A stretch of 64,000 nt of DNA from LMUY01 sp965199165 (GTDB lineage: Bacteria; Pseudomonadota; Alphaproteobacteria; Acetobacterales; Acetobacteraceae). Below the pieces are notes generated by a model. It saw only the letters and a program-made list of their open reading frames with translations. It had not been told where the DNA came from and did not search any database. Made by a program: the position numbers and the translations under genes. The stretch lies in the NCBI GenBank assembly GCA_965199165.1, contig OZ240681.1:1426001-1490000 (forward strand). Reading direction: 5' to 3'. Of this stretch, positions 8,091 to 17,440 are shown piece by piece; position 1 is the stretch's first letter, and each line of letters begins with the position of its first letter.

Positions 8091-8685
8091 CGAACGCACC
8101 GGCCCGCTCGGCCACCTCGGCCGCGGTCTGCCCCGGCCGGTAGAGTGCGGAGCCGAGGCCGAAGCCGCCCGCGCCGGCGGCGACGAACGGGGCCATCGCG
8201 GCCGGCGTGATACCGCCCACCGGCAGCAGCCGGGTGCCGCGCGGCAGCACGCTGAGCCAGGCCTTGACGACGGGTGGCCCCAGCATCTCCGCCGGGAACA
8301 GCTTCAGCGCGTCCGCCCCGTTGGCCAACGCCGCGAACGCCTCCGTCGGGGTGGCGACGCCCGGCGTGCAGCACAGCCCGGCCGCCTTGGCCGCCCGCAC
8401 CACCGCCGGGTCGCCGTGAGGCATCACGATCAGCCGGCCGCCCGCCTCGGCGACCTGCCCGACCATCTCCGGCGTGGTGACGGTGCCGGCCCCCACCAGG
8501 ACGTCCGGCCCGAGCGCGTCGGCCAGGCGGCGGATGCTGGCCAGCGGGTCCGGCGAGTTCAGCGGCACCTCCACCACCGCGAAGCCCGCCCGCGCCAAGG
8601 CGTGGCCGACCGGCACGGCCTCCTCGGGGGTGACGCCGCGCAGGATGGCGACCAGTGGCAGGCGCTGCATGAACCCGTCGAACAT
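8059..8685 (-). CDS. dgoA: 2-dehydro-3-deoxy-6-phosphogalactonate aldolase
   Basis: This is a 208-residue class I aldolase of the KDPG/KDPGal family, splitting 2-dehydro-3-deoxy-6-phosphogalactonate into pyruvate and glyceraldehyde 3-phosphate. The motif LVAILRGVTPEEAV carries the catalytic glutamate, LVGAGTVTTPE is conserved, and ADALKLFPAE contains the Schiff-base lysine. The choice of KDPGal over KDPG rests on the adjacent dgoK, whose stop overlaps this start (ATGA). The trimeric enzyme acts in the cytoplasm in the De Ley-Doudoroff route of D-galactonate breakdown. Confidence 0.92.
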   Translation of the reverse strand: MFDGFMQRLPLVAILRGVTPEEAVPVGHALARAGFAVVEVPLNSPDPLASIRRLADALGPDVLVGAGTVTTPEMVGQVAEAGGRLIVMPHGDPAVVRAAKAAGLCCTPGVATPTEAFAALANGADALKLFPAEMLGPPVVKAWLSVLPRGTRLLPVGGITPAAMAPFVAAGAGGFGLGSALYRPGQTAAEVAERAGAFVTAWQACRAA

Positions 8686-9671
8686 CAGCCGTGCTCCGCA
8701 AGCGCCGGGTCGAGCGGGGTGGCGACCAGCCCGGCCTGGTGGGCGACATGCCACAGCCCGGCCGGCCCGGTATCCGGCAGGACGGCTGTCCCGGCAACCC
8801 CGAACCGGCCCAACGCCCGGCGGTAGCGCGCGCAGGCGGCGGGGTCGCCCACCAGCACCGGCGCCGGTCGCCCGGCGGCGAGGGCGGAGCGCACTTCCTC
8901 CCCCACCAGCAGCCCGGACAGGAAGTCGAGGCTGTCTTCCGGCCGCAACGCACCGTCCAGCACCAGCGAGCGGCACAGGAACAGCAGCGGCGACACCGCG
9001 CCGCCGCCGGCCTGCCTGGCCCGGTCGACCCCCTGATCGAACGCCGCGCCCCCGTCGTGCGCGGACGCTGCCGCTTCGGCCGCGGGCCGGCCGAGGATCG
9101 AGTGGTCCCGCAGCACGGCGAACAGCTCGCCCGTCATGTGGGTGTCGAAGCGCCGGATGCGGCCATCCCGCACCTCCACCCACTTGGAGTGGGTGCCTGG
9201 CAGCACGAACAGGGTGTCGGCGGCGCGGCCCCCATGCAGCGCCAGCGCGCCGGCGACCTGTGTTTCTTCCCCGCGCATGACGTTGGGCGTGGCGCCATGC
9301 TGGGCGACGCCGGGGATGATGTGCAGCACGCCGCCGGGCGCAGGCACGGTGACGAGCGATGCGGCCAAGTCCGCCGGGCTGGCGGGGCAGGGGCAGTAGG
9401 GTGCCTGGATCCACCCCTGGGCGCTACCGATCATGCCGCTGGCGATGGCGGGCAAGGCGGGCTCGCCCGCCCGCCAGTCCCCCGTCACCGCGTGAAAGGC
9501 GGCGGCGAAGTCCCGCCCGGGGGTGTGCATGATCCCCCAGGGCCGGGATTGCGTGGCCAGCACACGGCCGCCGTCACCCAGCAGGCTGGCCCGGACGGTT
9601 GACGTACCCCAATCCAGCGCGATCAGGGCCGAGCGGTCCGGCGGTGTGCCTGCGGCGGTCAAGCGGGGCAA
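8685..9671 (-). CDS. dgoK: 2-dehydro-3-deoxygalactonokinase
   Basis: This is a 328-residue sugar-acid kinase of the DgoK family, phosphorylating 2-dehydro-3-deoxygalactonate at O6 with ATP to give the substrate of the following aldolase. IALDWGTSTVRASLL is the N-terminal phosphate-binding loop, and ASGMIGSAQGW and LPGTHSKWVEV are family motifs. The start is given as TTG at 9671; a slightly later start just before IALDWGTS is possible because the first 15 residues are not conserved. Galactonate dehydratase and a transporter are not in the window. Confidence 0.9.
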   Translation of the reverse strand: MPRLTAAGTPPDRSALIALDWGTSTVRASLLGDGGRVLATQSRPWGIMHTPGRDFAAAFHAVTGDWRAGEPALPAIASGMIGSAQGWIQAPYCPCPASPADLAASLVTVPAPGGVLHIIPGVAQHGATPNVMRGEETQVAGALALHGGRAADTLFVLPGTHSKWVEVRDGRIRRFDTHMTGELFAVLRDHSILGRPAAEAAASAHDGGAAFDQGVDRARQAGGGAVSPLLFLCRSLVLDGALRPEDSLDFLSGLLVGEEVRSALAAGRPAPVLVGDPAACARYRRALGRFGVAGTAVLPDTGPAGLWHVAHQAGLVATPLDPALAEHG

Positions 9672-9829
9672 GCAAGCGCTGCCGTGTTGCTGCCGTTAAC
9701 AAACATCGGATAAGATATCTGAATAGGAAGCTCAGCCATAGCGCTCTCGTCGATCATTTGTTGCAGTGTCATAGCGTCACATTTCATGACAGGTTTAGAC
9801 CTGTTGAGAGTGATTTAGTAGGTCAGAGC
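9672..9829. other. AT-rich non-coding flank of a foreign island
   Basis: From about 9690 to 10550 the base composition drops to roughly 40-50% G+C by eye, against about 70% on both sides. This first part has no recognisable gene. It contains several AT-rich hexamers and could hold the promoter of the tae4-like gene that follows. No integrase, transposase or attachment site is visible. Confidence 0.5.
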
Positions 9830-10303
9830 ATGCCAACTTTTCAGACCTTGTGGAACAATCATCCCAACAACAAGGGAACCGCTCCACTTCTAGATACCGC
9901 GACCTACACCGATCAGTGTGCAATCGAGTATACGCGGATTTAAGTAACTCCGGCGTCAACATGAAGTCGTTCACGGCGCGATGTCTTGGCAGCCAAACAA
10001 ACCAAATATGCGATCCGCGCTCAGGAACTTGCAGATTGGCTTTCAAATCCGCAAGTGCTTGGTATTGAACCCGTGAAGTATCCCGGCACGACGGCTTTCG
10101 ACACGATCAGCGGGAAAACTGGAATCGTGTTCTTGGAGCACTATTGGGGCCCAAACCTCTAAGGCAACCACATCGACCTCTTTGAGAGGTCGGAGCTCAC
10201 ACAGAGGTTCAGCTGGGCTCGTATCCACTTGGGTGTAAGCATCCTCAGTTGGTACTCAGACTATAAGCAAGCTAAACAGATTTGGTTTTGGGACATTCCG
10301 TAA
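9830..10303 (+). pseudogene. Decayed Tae4-type T6SS peptidoglycan amidase effector
   Basis: Read with two frame corrections, this encodes about 158 residues matching the Tae4 DL-endopeptidase effectors. It begins MPTFQTLWNNHPN. The catalytic cysteine lies in TDQCAI, followed after the break by RVYADLSNSGVNM, then KYAIRAQELADWL, GIVFLEHYWGPNL, the catalytic histidine in GNHIDLFERSELT, and WARIHLGV and WFWDIP at the end. One base is missing near 9925 (ATCGA for ATCCGA), one is extra near 9985, and TAA at 10160-10162 interrupts the frame. The final TAA overlaps the next gene. Tae4 cleaves peptide stems in the periplasm of rival cells. Three lesions argue for a true pseudogene. Confidence 0.8.
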
Positions 10304-10551
10304 TGAATACTATCGTCAAGTTCCTGGCTGCTGCAATGACCTTGGTGATTGTCTACTACAGTGTTGCCACTGGACTAAGCTACCCCGAGCACTTTTGGTA
10401 CGAGCCGCGTTTTGTTCATAGCAGTGATGAAGTCATGCCACCAATAATCGCCTGTCTCGTCTTAAGCGCTGTAGTAGCTCTAATCACTGCTGTCTGGATT
10501 TACATCCAGATTGGCCGATGGCTTAAGATGCGCGGCTCGAGGGTGAGCTAG
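10303..10551 (+). CDS. Small two-helix membrane protein coupled to the tae4-like gene
   Basis: This is an 82-residue protein I do not recognise. A first helix (about residues 5-24, IVKFLAAAMTLVIVYYSV) and a second (about 50-72, IIACLVLSAVVALITAVWIY) flank a loop of about 25 residues with WYEPRFVHSSDEVMP. The tail is basic. The ATG lies in TAATG with the final stop of the tae4 remnant, so the two genes were translated together. Known Tae4 partners (Tai4) are secreted soluble proteins, so this would be an atypical immunity or accessory protein. The frame is intact although the effector is broken. Confidence 0.6.
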   Translation: MNTIVKFLAAAMTLVIVYYSVATGLSYPEHFWYEPRFVHSSDEVMPPIIACLVLSAVVALITAVWIYIQIGRWLKMRGSRVS

Positions 10552-10703
10552 TCACCGGCTTTCTGCAACTAGACACCCGTCGCCGACAGAAGCGAGCCTG
10601 GGGACCCCTCACGCCCCGCCGCTGCCCGCCTCGCTTGCCAAGCGGCGGCCGGGGTTCCACTCTGCCGGCCAAGGCGGTGCAGGCCGCGAGCGGGGGCGGA
10701 CGC

Positions 10704-11801
<1,098 letters not shown>

Positions 11802-11820
11802 CCGCGGGCGGACGTGCGCG

Positions 11821-12007
11821 AGGCTCCCTCTCCTTCTGTGAGAGGGCGGAAGCGCCTGAAGGTTCCGCCTGCGTAGCAGGTGGAATGGCGCTGGAGGGCG
11901 GGGTGAGGGTCCAACGGGCCTGGTCTGGCGGTGATGGAAGACCCTCACCCTGCCCTTTCCCAAAGGGAGAGGGTTTGGACGGCCCTCTCTCGGAGGGAGG
12001 GTTTTGA
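11821..12007. repeat. Intergenic repeat family A (composite)
   Basis: This stretch holds several inverted CCCTC/GAGGG arms: CCCTCTCCTTCTGTGAGAGGG near 11826, GGGTGAGGGTCC near 11900, CCCTCACCCTGCCC near 11942, and CCCTTTCCCAAAGGGAGAGGG near 11953. It lies between the sugar-type ATPase and the oligopeptide transporter. The same modules recur at 19305, 38245, 49222 and 57594. They can form strong hairpins and may act as terminators or RNA stabilisers. Confidence 0.65.
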
Positions 12008-12029
12008 AGGCGGAGAGTGGGAGAGACGG

Positions 12030-13619
12030 ATGCAGCGACGCGAGTTCCTTGGGTCGGCTGCCGTGTTGGCGGCGGGTGTGGCAGCGCGAGCCCGGGCCGC
12101 GCCGCCGACGGAGCTGACCTTCGGCCGGGCGACCGAGCATTCCTCGATCGACCCGCATTTTTCCCAGACCGGGCCGAACAACGCCACCGCATCCGGCATG
12201 TTCGAGCGGCTGGTCTCCTTCACGGCGACGAACCAATTGCAGCCGTGCCTGGCGCTGTCCTGGCGGTCGCTGGACCCGCTGAACTGGGAGATCAAGCTGC
12301 GCCCCGGTGTCACGTTCCACGACGGGACGCCCTTCACCGCCGCCGACGTGGTCTACTCGCTGGAGCGGGTGCGCCACATCGTCCGCAGCCCGGCGCCGTG
12401 GACCCATGCCGTCACCAACGTGGCCGCCGCCGAGCCGGTGGACGCGCTGACGCTGCGCATCCGCACCCCGGCGCCGACCCCGCTGCTCCTGGAGCAGATC
12501 GGCCTGATCTACATCCTGCCCGCCGCGCTCGGTGACGGCGTGGGCAACGACGCGTTCAACAGCGGCAAGGCGGCGGTCGGCACCGGGCCGTACAAGTTCG
12601 TCTCCTGGGTGCCGAACGACCGCGTCGTCATGCAGGCCAACCCGGCCTGGTGGGGCGGCAAGCCGGACTGGACGAAGATCACGCTCCGCTTCATCCCGAA
12701 CAACGAGTCGCGCGTCGCCGCGCTGCTGTCCGGCCAAGTCGACCTGATCGACAGCGTGCCGCCGACCGATGCGGAGCAGCTCGGGCGCAACGACCAGGTC
12801 AAGCTGTTCAGCAGCGCCACCAACCGCATCATCTACATGGCCGTGGACGCCGTGCGGGACGACTCGCCCTTCGTGGCCGCGCGCGACGGCGGCAAGCTGC
12901 CGCACAGCCCGTTGCGCGACGTGAAGGTCCGCCAGGCGCTGTCCGAGATGATCAACCGGGACGTGATCGCGAGCCGGCTGCTGAGCGGCGCCGCCGTCCC
13001 CGCCGGGCAGATCGTGCCGGAGGGCGAAGGCGGCTACGCGCCAGAGCTGAAGCCCAGCCCGTTCGACGCCGCGCACGCCAAGGCGCTGTTGGCCGAGGCC
13101 GGCTACCCCGAGGGCTTCAGCCTGACGGTACACTCCTCCGCCGACCGCTACCCGGGCGACGCCCAGGTGGCGCAGGCGGTGGGGCAGATGCTGGCGCGCG
13201 GCGGGCTGCACATCACCGGCGTGGAGGCGCTGCCGTACAACGTGTTCGCCCCGGCGGCGACCGACCGCAAATACAGCTTCTTCCTGTTCGGCTGGAGCAG
13301 CAGCACCGGGGACGCGTCCGAGGCGCTGCGGTCCATCCTGGCCACCTACGACCCGGCGAACGGGTTGGGCGCGTTGAACCGCACCCGCTACTCCAACGCG
13401 CGGTTCGACACGCTGCTGGCACAGGCCTCCGCCGAGTTCGACGAGGCCAAGCGCAACGCCCTGCTGGCGGAAGCGACCACCGTGGCGATGCGCGACTACG
13501 CCCTGTTGCCGCTGTATTGGCAGAAGGCGATCTGGGCCGGGCGCCCCGGCGTGCGGTTCGAAGCCAACGAGAGCGAGGATTCCAGCGTGCAGTTCGCCCA
13601 CCCCGCCGGGGGTGCCTGA
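12030..13619 (+). CDS. Oligopeptide-type ABC transporter substrate-binding protein
   Basis: This is a 529-residue periplasmic protein of the SBP_bac_5 family (dipeptide, oligopeptide or nickel type). The N-terminus MQRREFLGSAAVLAAGVAARARA has twin arginines and a hydrophobic core with an Ala-x-Ala end, which suggests Tat export. Conserved parts include LTFGRATEHSSIDPHF, the LRPGVTFHDGTPFTAADVVYS signature, AAVGTGPYKFVSW and LLAEAGYPEGF. The ATG at 12030 starts this signal peptide; upstream sequence is repeat A. It is the first gene of a six-gene operon with permeases, ATPases and a hydrolase. The ligand is unknown. Confidence 0.92.
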   Translation: MQRREFLGSAAVLAAGVAARARAAPPTELTFGRATEHSSIDPHFSQTGPNNATASGMFERLVSFTATNQLQPCLALSWRSLDPLNWEIKLRPGVTFHDGTPFTAADVVYSLERVRHIVRSPAPWTHAVTNVAAAEPVDALTLRIRTPAPTPLLLEQIGLIYILPAALGDGVGNDAFNSGKAAVGTGPYKFVSWVPNDRVVMQANPAWWGGKPDWTKITLRFIPNNESRVAALLSGQVDLIDSVPPTDAEQLGRNDQVKLFSSATNRIIYMAVDAVRDDSPFVAARDGGKLPHSPLRDVKVRQALSEMINRDVIASRLLSGAAVPAGQIVPEGEGGYAPELKPSPFDAAHAKALLAEAGYPEGFSLTVHSSADRYPGDAQVAQAVGQMLARGGLHITGVEALPYNVFAPAATDRKYSFFLFGWSSSTGDASEALRSILATYDPANGLGALNRTRYSNARFDTLLAQASAEFDEAKRNALLAEATTVAMRDYALLPLYWQKAIWAGRPGVRFEANESEDSSVQFAHPAGGA

Positions 13620-13638
13620 CCATCGCGGGGCGGGTGCG

Positions 13639-14613
13639 TTGATCCTCTGGCTGCTCCGCCGCGTGGTGCAGGCGGCCCTCGTCATCCTCGTCATGACCGC
13701 CATCGTGTTCGTCGCGGTCAACGTGATCGGCAACCCGGTCGACGTGATGATCTCGCCGGAGGCCAGCCAGGCGGACCGGGTGCGCATCATCCACGAACTC
13801 GGCTTCGACCAGCCCTTGTGGCGGCAGTACCTGATCTTCCTGGCCGGCGCCGCGCACGGGGATTTCGGCCGCTCCTTCGTCTACGACGCGCCGGCCCTGC
13901 AGCTGATCCTGCAGCACATGCCGGCGACGATGGAGTTGGCGGTCGCCGCCGTCCTGCTGTCGGTGCTGGTGGGCGTGCCGCTCGGCCTCTACGCCGGGCT
14001 GCGGCCGCGCGCCCTGCTGTCCCGGCTGGTGGTGGCGGGCAGCATCCTCGGCTTCAGCCTGCCGACCTTCTGGATCGGGCTGATGATGATCGTCGCCTTC
14101 TCCGTGCAGCTGCCCTGGCTGCCGAGCAGCGGCCGCGGCCGCACGGTGGAGGTCGCGGGCGTCGCCTGGTCCTTCCTCACGGTGGACGGGCTGCGGCACA
14201 TGGTGCTGCCGGCGGTCAACCTGGCGCTGTTCAACATCGCCGTCGTGCTGCGCCTCACCCGCGGTGGCACGCAGGAGGTGCTGCCGTTGGACTTCATCAA
14301 GTTCGCCCGCGCCAAGGGGCTGTCGCCGGCGCGCATCGTCGGCGTGCACGTGCTGAAGACCATCGCGGTGCCGCTGGTCACCGTCATCGGGCTGGAGTTC
14401 GGCTCCACCGTCGCCTTCGCCGTGGTGACGGAGACGGTGTTCGCCTGGCCCGGGATGGGCAAGCTGATCATCGACAGCATCAACGTGCTCGACCGTCCGG
14501 TGATCGTCGCCTACCTGATGATCATCGTGACCCTGTTCGTCGCCATCAACCTGGTCGTCGACATCCTCTACACGGTGCTGGACCCGCGGGTGCGCCTGGA
14601 CAGCACGGCATGA
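13639..14613 (+). CDS. ABC transporter permease, DppB type
   Basis: This inner-membrane permease is about 324 residues with roughly six helices. The N-terminus (ILWLLRRVVQAALVILVMT) and LGFDQPLWRQYLIFL are those of DppB/OppB proteins, and the EAA loop is DFIKFARAKGLSPARIVGVH. TTG at 13639, behind a GGGGCGGG ribosome site, gives the family N-terminus. GTG at 13612, overlapping the previous stop, is an alternative that adds nine residues. It pairs with the next permease, whose ATG overlaps its stop. Confidence 0.9.
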   Translation: MILWLLRRVVQAALVILVMTAIVFVAVNVIGNPVDVMISPEASQADRVRIIHELGFDQPLWRQYLIFLAGAAHGDFGRSFVYDAPALQLILQHMPATMELAVAAVLLSVLVGVPLGLYAGLRPRALLSRLVVAGSILGFSLPTFWIGLMMIVAFSVQLPWLPSSGRGRTVEVAGVAWSFLTVDGLRHMVLPAVNLALFNIAVVLRLTRGGTQEVLPLDFIKFARAKGLSPARIVGVHVLKTIAVPLVTVIGLEFGSTVAFAVVTETVFAWPGMGKLIIDSINVLDRPVIVAYLMIIVTLFVAINLVVDILYTVLDPRVRLDSTA

Positions 14614-15500
14614 CCGCGGCGGCGCGGGAGGAGCATCCCGGCCTGCGGCTGCTGCGGGACTTCCTCGCCTCCCCGTTCGCGGTGCTGGGCGTGCTCCTGG
14701 TGGTGCTGGCACTGGCCGGGGCCGTGCTGGCGCCGCTGATCTCCCCGCAGGACCCGTACGACCTCAGCCAGCTCGACATCATGGACGCCCGGCTGCCGCC
14801 CGGCTCGCAGAGCGGCGCCGGCTTCACCCTCCTGCTGGGCAGCGACGGGCAGGGGAGGGACATGCTGTCGGGCATCCTCTACGGGCTCCGCCTCTCGCTG
14901 ATCGTGGGTGTCGGATCCGCCGCGTTCGCCGCCGTGCTCGGCACCAGCGTGGGCCTGCTGGCCGCCTATGCCGGCGGACGCACGGACGGGCTGCTGATGC
15001 GGCTGGTGGACCTGCAACTCTCCTTCCCGTCGATCCTGATCGCGCTGATGATCCTGGCGCTGCTGGGCCGCGGCGACGGCAACGTCATGCTCGCCCTCGT
15101 GCTGGTGGAATGGGCGTACTACGCCCGCACCGCCCGCGGCACGGCGCTGGCGGAGCGGCGGCGCGAGTATATCGAGGCGGCGGAGTGCCTGGCGCTGCCG
15201 CGCTGGCGCATCGTGTTCCGCCACCTGCTCCCGAACTGCCTGCCGCCGCTGATCGTGGTGCTGACGACGCAGGTGGCGCGCGCCATCACGCTGGAGGCGA
15301 CGCTGAGCTTCCTCGGCATCGGCGTGCCGATCACCGAGCCGTCGCTGGGCCTGCTGATCGCCAACGGCTACCAGTACGTGCTGTCCGGGCAATACTGGAT
15401 CAGCCTGTATCCCGGGCTGGCGCTGCTGCTCACCATCCTCGGGATCAACCTGGTCAGCGACCAGGTGCGCGACGTGCTGAACCCGCGGCGGCAGGGCTGA
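14610..15500 (+). CDS. ABC transporter permease, DppC type
   Basis: This is a 296-residue second permease. After a cytoplasmic N-terminus, the first helix (VLGVLLVVLALAGAVLAPLI) leads into SPQDPYDLSQLD and LLGSDGQGRDMLSGILYGLRLSL, the DppC/OppC signature. The EAA loop is EYIEAAECLALPRWRIVFRH. ATLSFLGIGVP and the C-terminal helix are also conserved. It starts with ATGA overlap on the preceding permease gene. Together the two form the membrane channel of a peptide-type importer. Confidence 0.92.
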   Translation: MTAAAREEHPGLRLLRDFLASPFAVLGVLLVVLALAGAVLAPLISPQDPYDLSQLDIMDARLPPGSQSGAGFTLLLGSDGQGRDMLSGILYGLRLSLIVGVGSAAFAAVLGTSVGLLAAYAGGRTDGLLMRLVDLQLSFPSILIALMILALLGRGDGNVMLALVLVEWAYYARTARGTALAERRREYIEAAECLALPRWRIVFRHLLPNCLPPLIVVLTTQVARAITLEATLSFLGIGVPITEPSLGLLIANGYQYVLSGQYWISLYPGLALLLTILGINLVSDQVRDVLNPRRQG

Positions 15501-15506
15501 GCCGCA

Positions 15507-16472
15507 GTGCTGGTGGTGGAGGACCTGCGCACCGAGTTCGCCACTCGCGCCGGGGTGGTCCGGGCGGTGGACGGCGTATCCTTCACCGTGGCGCGCGGGC
15601 GCATCCTGGGGCTGGTGGGTGAGTCCGGGTCGGGCAAGTCGGTCACGGGATACTCGCTGATGGGGCTGGTGGACCCGCCGGGGCGGGTGGCGGGCGGCCG
15701 CATCACGCTGGACGGGCGGGAGCTGCGCGGCCTGCCGGAGCGTGAGATGCGGCGCCTGCGCGGCAGCCGGATCGCCATGGTGTTCCAGGACCCGATGATG
15801 ACGCTGAACCCCGTGCTGCGCATCGGCACGCAGATGACGGAGGCGGTGTTCGCCCACGGCCGCGCCAGCCGTTCCGCCGCGTGGGACCAGGCCCGCACGG
15901 CGCTGGGCAAGGTCGGCATCCCCTCGCCGGAGGAGCGGCTGCGCGCCTACCCGCACCAGCTGTCCGGCGGCATGCGGCAGCGGGTCGCCATCGCCATCGC
16001 GCTGCTGCACCGTCCGGACGTGATCATCGCGGACGAGCCGACCACCGCATTGGACGTGACCATCCAGGCGCAGATCCTGGCCGAGGTGCAGGCGCTGGTC
16101 CGCCGCGACGGCACCGCGCTGATCTGGATCACGCACGACCTGGCGGTCGTCGCCGGGCTCGCGGACGAGCTGGCGGTGATGTACGCCGGCCGCATCGTGG
16201 AGACGGGGGGCATCGACGCCGTGCTGGACCGGCCGGCGCATCCGTACACGCGCGGGCTGATCGGCAGCGTGCCGAGCGCCAACCGCCGCGGCGAGCGGCT
16301 GCGGCAGATCCCCGGCACCACGCCCGGCCAGGCCGACCGCCCGGCGGGCTGCACCTTCCGCACGCGGTGCGCGCATGCCGACGCGGCCTGCCTGCAAGAG
16401 CCGCCTTTGACGCCGCATGGCGACGCGCACGCGCTGCGCTGCTTCCACCCGCAAACCGGCCCGGTGGCGTGA
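15507..16472 (+). CDS. ABC transporter ATP-binding protein, DppD type
   Basis: This is a 321-residue ATPase. Walker A GESGSGKS (near residue 38) is followed by MVFQDPMMTLNPVL, the signature LSGGMRQRVAIA, Walker B IIADEPTTALDVT and ITHDLAVVAGLAD. The C-terminal oligopeptide-transporter domain contains the cysteine-bearing CTFRTRCAHADAAC segment, which in related DppD proteins binds an iron-sulfur cluster. It starts with GTG six bases after the permease stop and couples ATP hydrolysis to uptake. Confidence 0.92.
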   Translation: MLVVEDLRTEFATRAGVVRAVDGVSFTVARGRILGLVGESGSGKSVTGYSLMGLVDPPGRVAGGRITLDGRELRGLPEREMRRLRGSRIAMVFQDPMMTLNPVLRIGTQMTEAVFAHGRASRSAAWDQARTALGKVGIPSPEERLRAYPHQLSGGMRQRVAIAIALLHRPDVIIADEPTTALDVTIQAQILAEVQALVRRDGTALIWITHDLAVVAGLADELAVMYAGRIVETGGIDAVLDRPAHPYTRGLIGSVPSANRRGERLRQIPGTTPGQADRPAGCTFRTRCAHADAACLQEPPLTPHGDAHALRCFHPQTGPVA

Positions 16473-17437
16473 CGGCGCCCGCGCTGGAGCTGCGCCGGGT
16501 CAGCCGGCGGTTCGGCCGCGCGCCCGGCCGGTTCCGCCGCGGCGGCGGGGTGGTGCATGCGGTCGAGGATGTCAGCCTCGCCATCGCCAAGGGCGAGGTG
16601 CTGGGCCTGGTGGGCGAGTCGGGCTGCGGCAAGTCGACGCTGGGCCGCGTGGCCGCCGGGCTGCTGGCGCCCTCCGAGGGCGCCGTGCTGCAGGACGGGC
16701 AGGAGGTGGCGGCACTCGGCCCGGCGGCGGCGCGCCGCGCCCGGCTGCGGGTGCAGATGATCTTCCAGGACCCGTATGCCAGCCTCAACCCGCGCATGCG
16801 GGTGGCCGACATCGTGGGCGAGGCGCCGCGCGTGCATGGCCTGCTGGACGGGCCCTATGCGGCGTTCGTCGACGCGCAGCTGCGCCGGGCCGGGCTGGAC
16901 CCGGCGCTGAAACGCCGCTTCCCGCACCAGTTCAGCGGCGGCCAACGGCAGCGGATCGGCATCGCCCGTGCCCTGGCGGTGCAGCCGGACATCCTGGTGT
17001 GCGACGAGGCGGTGGCGGCGCTGGACGTGTCGATCCAGGCGCAAATCCTCAACCTGTTCGCCGACCTGCGCGAACAGTTGGGCCTCACCTACCTGTTCAT
17101 CAGCCACGACCTGGGCGTCGTGGAGCACCTCTCGGACCGCGTGGCGATCATGTACCTGGGCCGCATCGTGGAGCAGGCGGACGTGGCGGCGGTGTTCGGC
17201 CGCGCCAACCACCCCTACACCCAGGCGCTGCTGGCGGAGGTGCCGCGCATCACCGCCCGGCACCGCAGCTTCTCCCCGTTGAAGGGCGAGCTGCCCAGCC
17301 CGCTGGCGCCGCCGGCCGGCTGCGCGTTCCACCCGCGCTGCCCGCACGCCATGCCGCGCTGCACCGCCGAGCGCCCGGCGCTGGCGGAGGTGGCGCCGGG
17401 CCATCTCAGCGCCTGCCACCTGAACGACGGAGGATAG
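16469..17437 (+). CDS. ABC transporter ATP-binding protein, DppF type
   Basis: This is a 322-residue partner ATPase. It starts with GTG overlapping the upstream stop (GTGA). Walker A GESGCGKST, MIFQDPYASLNPRM, the signature FSGGQRQRIGIA, Walker B ILVCDEAVAALDVS and FISHDLGVVEHLSD are all present. The alanine-rich VAALDVS in place of the common SALDVS is a mild variation. The C-terminal domain has CAFHPRCPHAMPRC. With DppD it forms the nucleotide-binding pair of the transporter. Confidence 0.92.
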   Translation: MTAPALELRRVSRRFGRAPGRFRRGGGVVHAVEDVSLAIAKGEVLGLVGESGCGKSTLGRVAAGLLAPSEGAVLQDGQEVAALGPAAARRARLRVQMIFQDPYASLNPRMRVADIVGEAPRVHGLLDGPYAAFVDAQLRRAGLDPALKRRFPHQFSGGQRQRIGIARALAVQPDILVCDEAVAALDVSIQAQILNLFADLREQLGLTYLFISHDLGVVEHLSDRVAIMYLGRIVEQADVAAVFGRANHPYTQALLAEVPRITARHRSFSPLKGELPSPLAPPAGCAFHPRCPHAMPRCTAERPALAEVAPGHLSACHLNDGG

Positions 17438-17440
17438 CCC

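Noticed and set aside
9599..9943. Longer start for the tae4 remnant
   Set aside because: The upstream part overlaps dgoK antisense and has no resemblance to Tae4. The family N-terminus begins at the ATG at 9830.
11821..12007. CRISPR array
   Set aside because: The repeats are inverted and irregularly spaced, and there are no uniform spacers and no cas genes.
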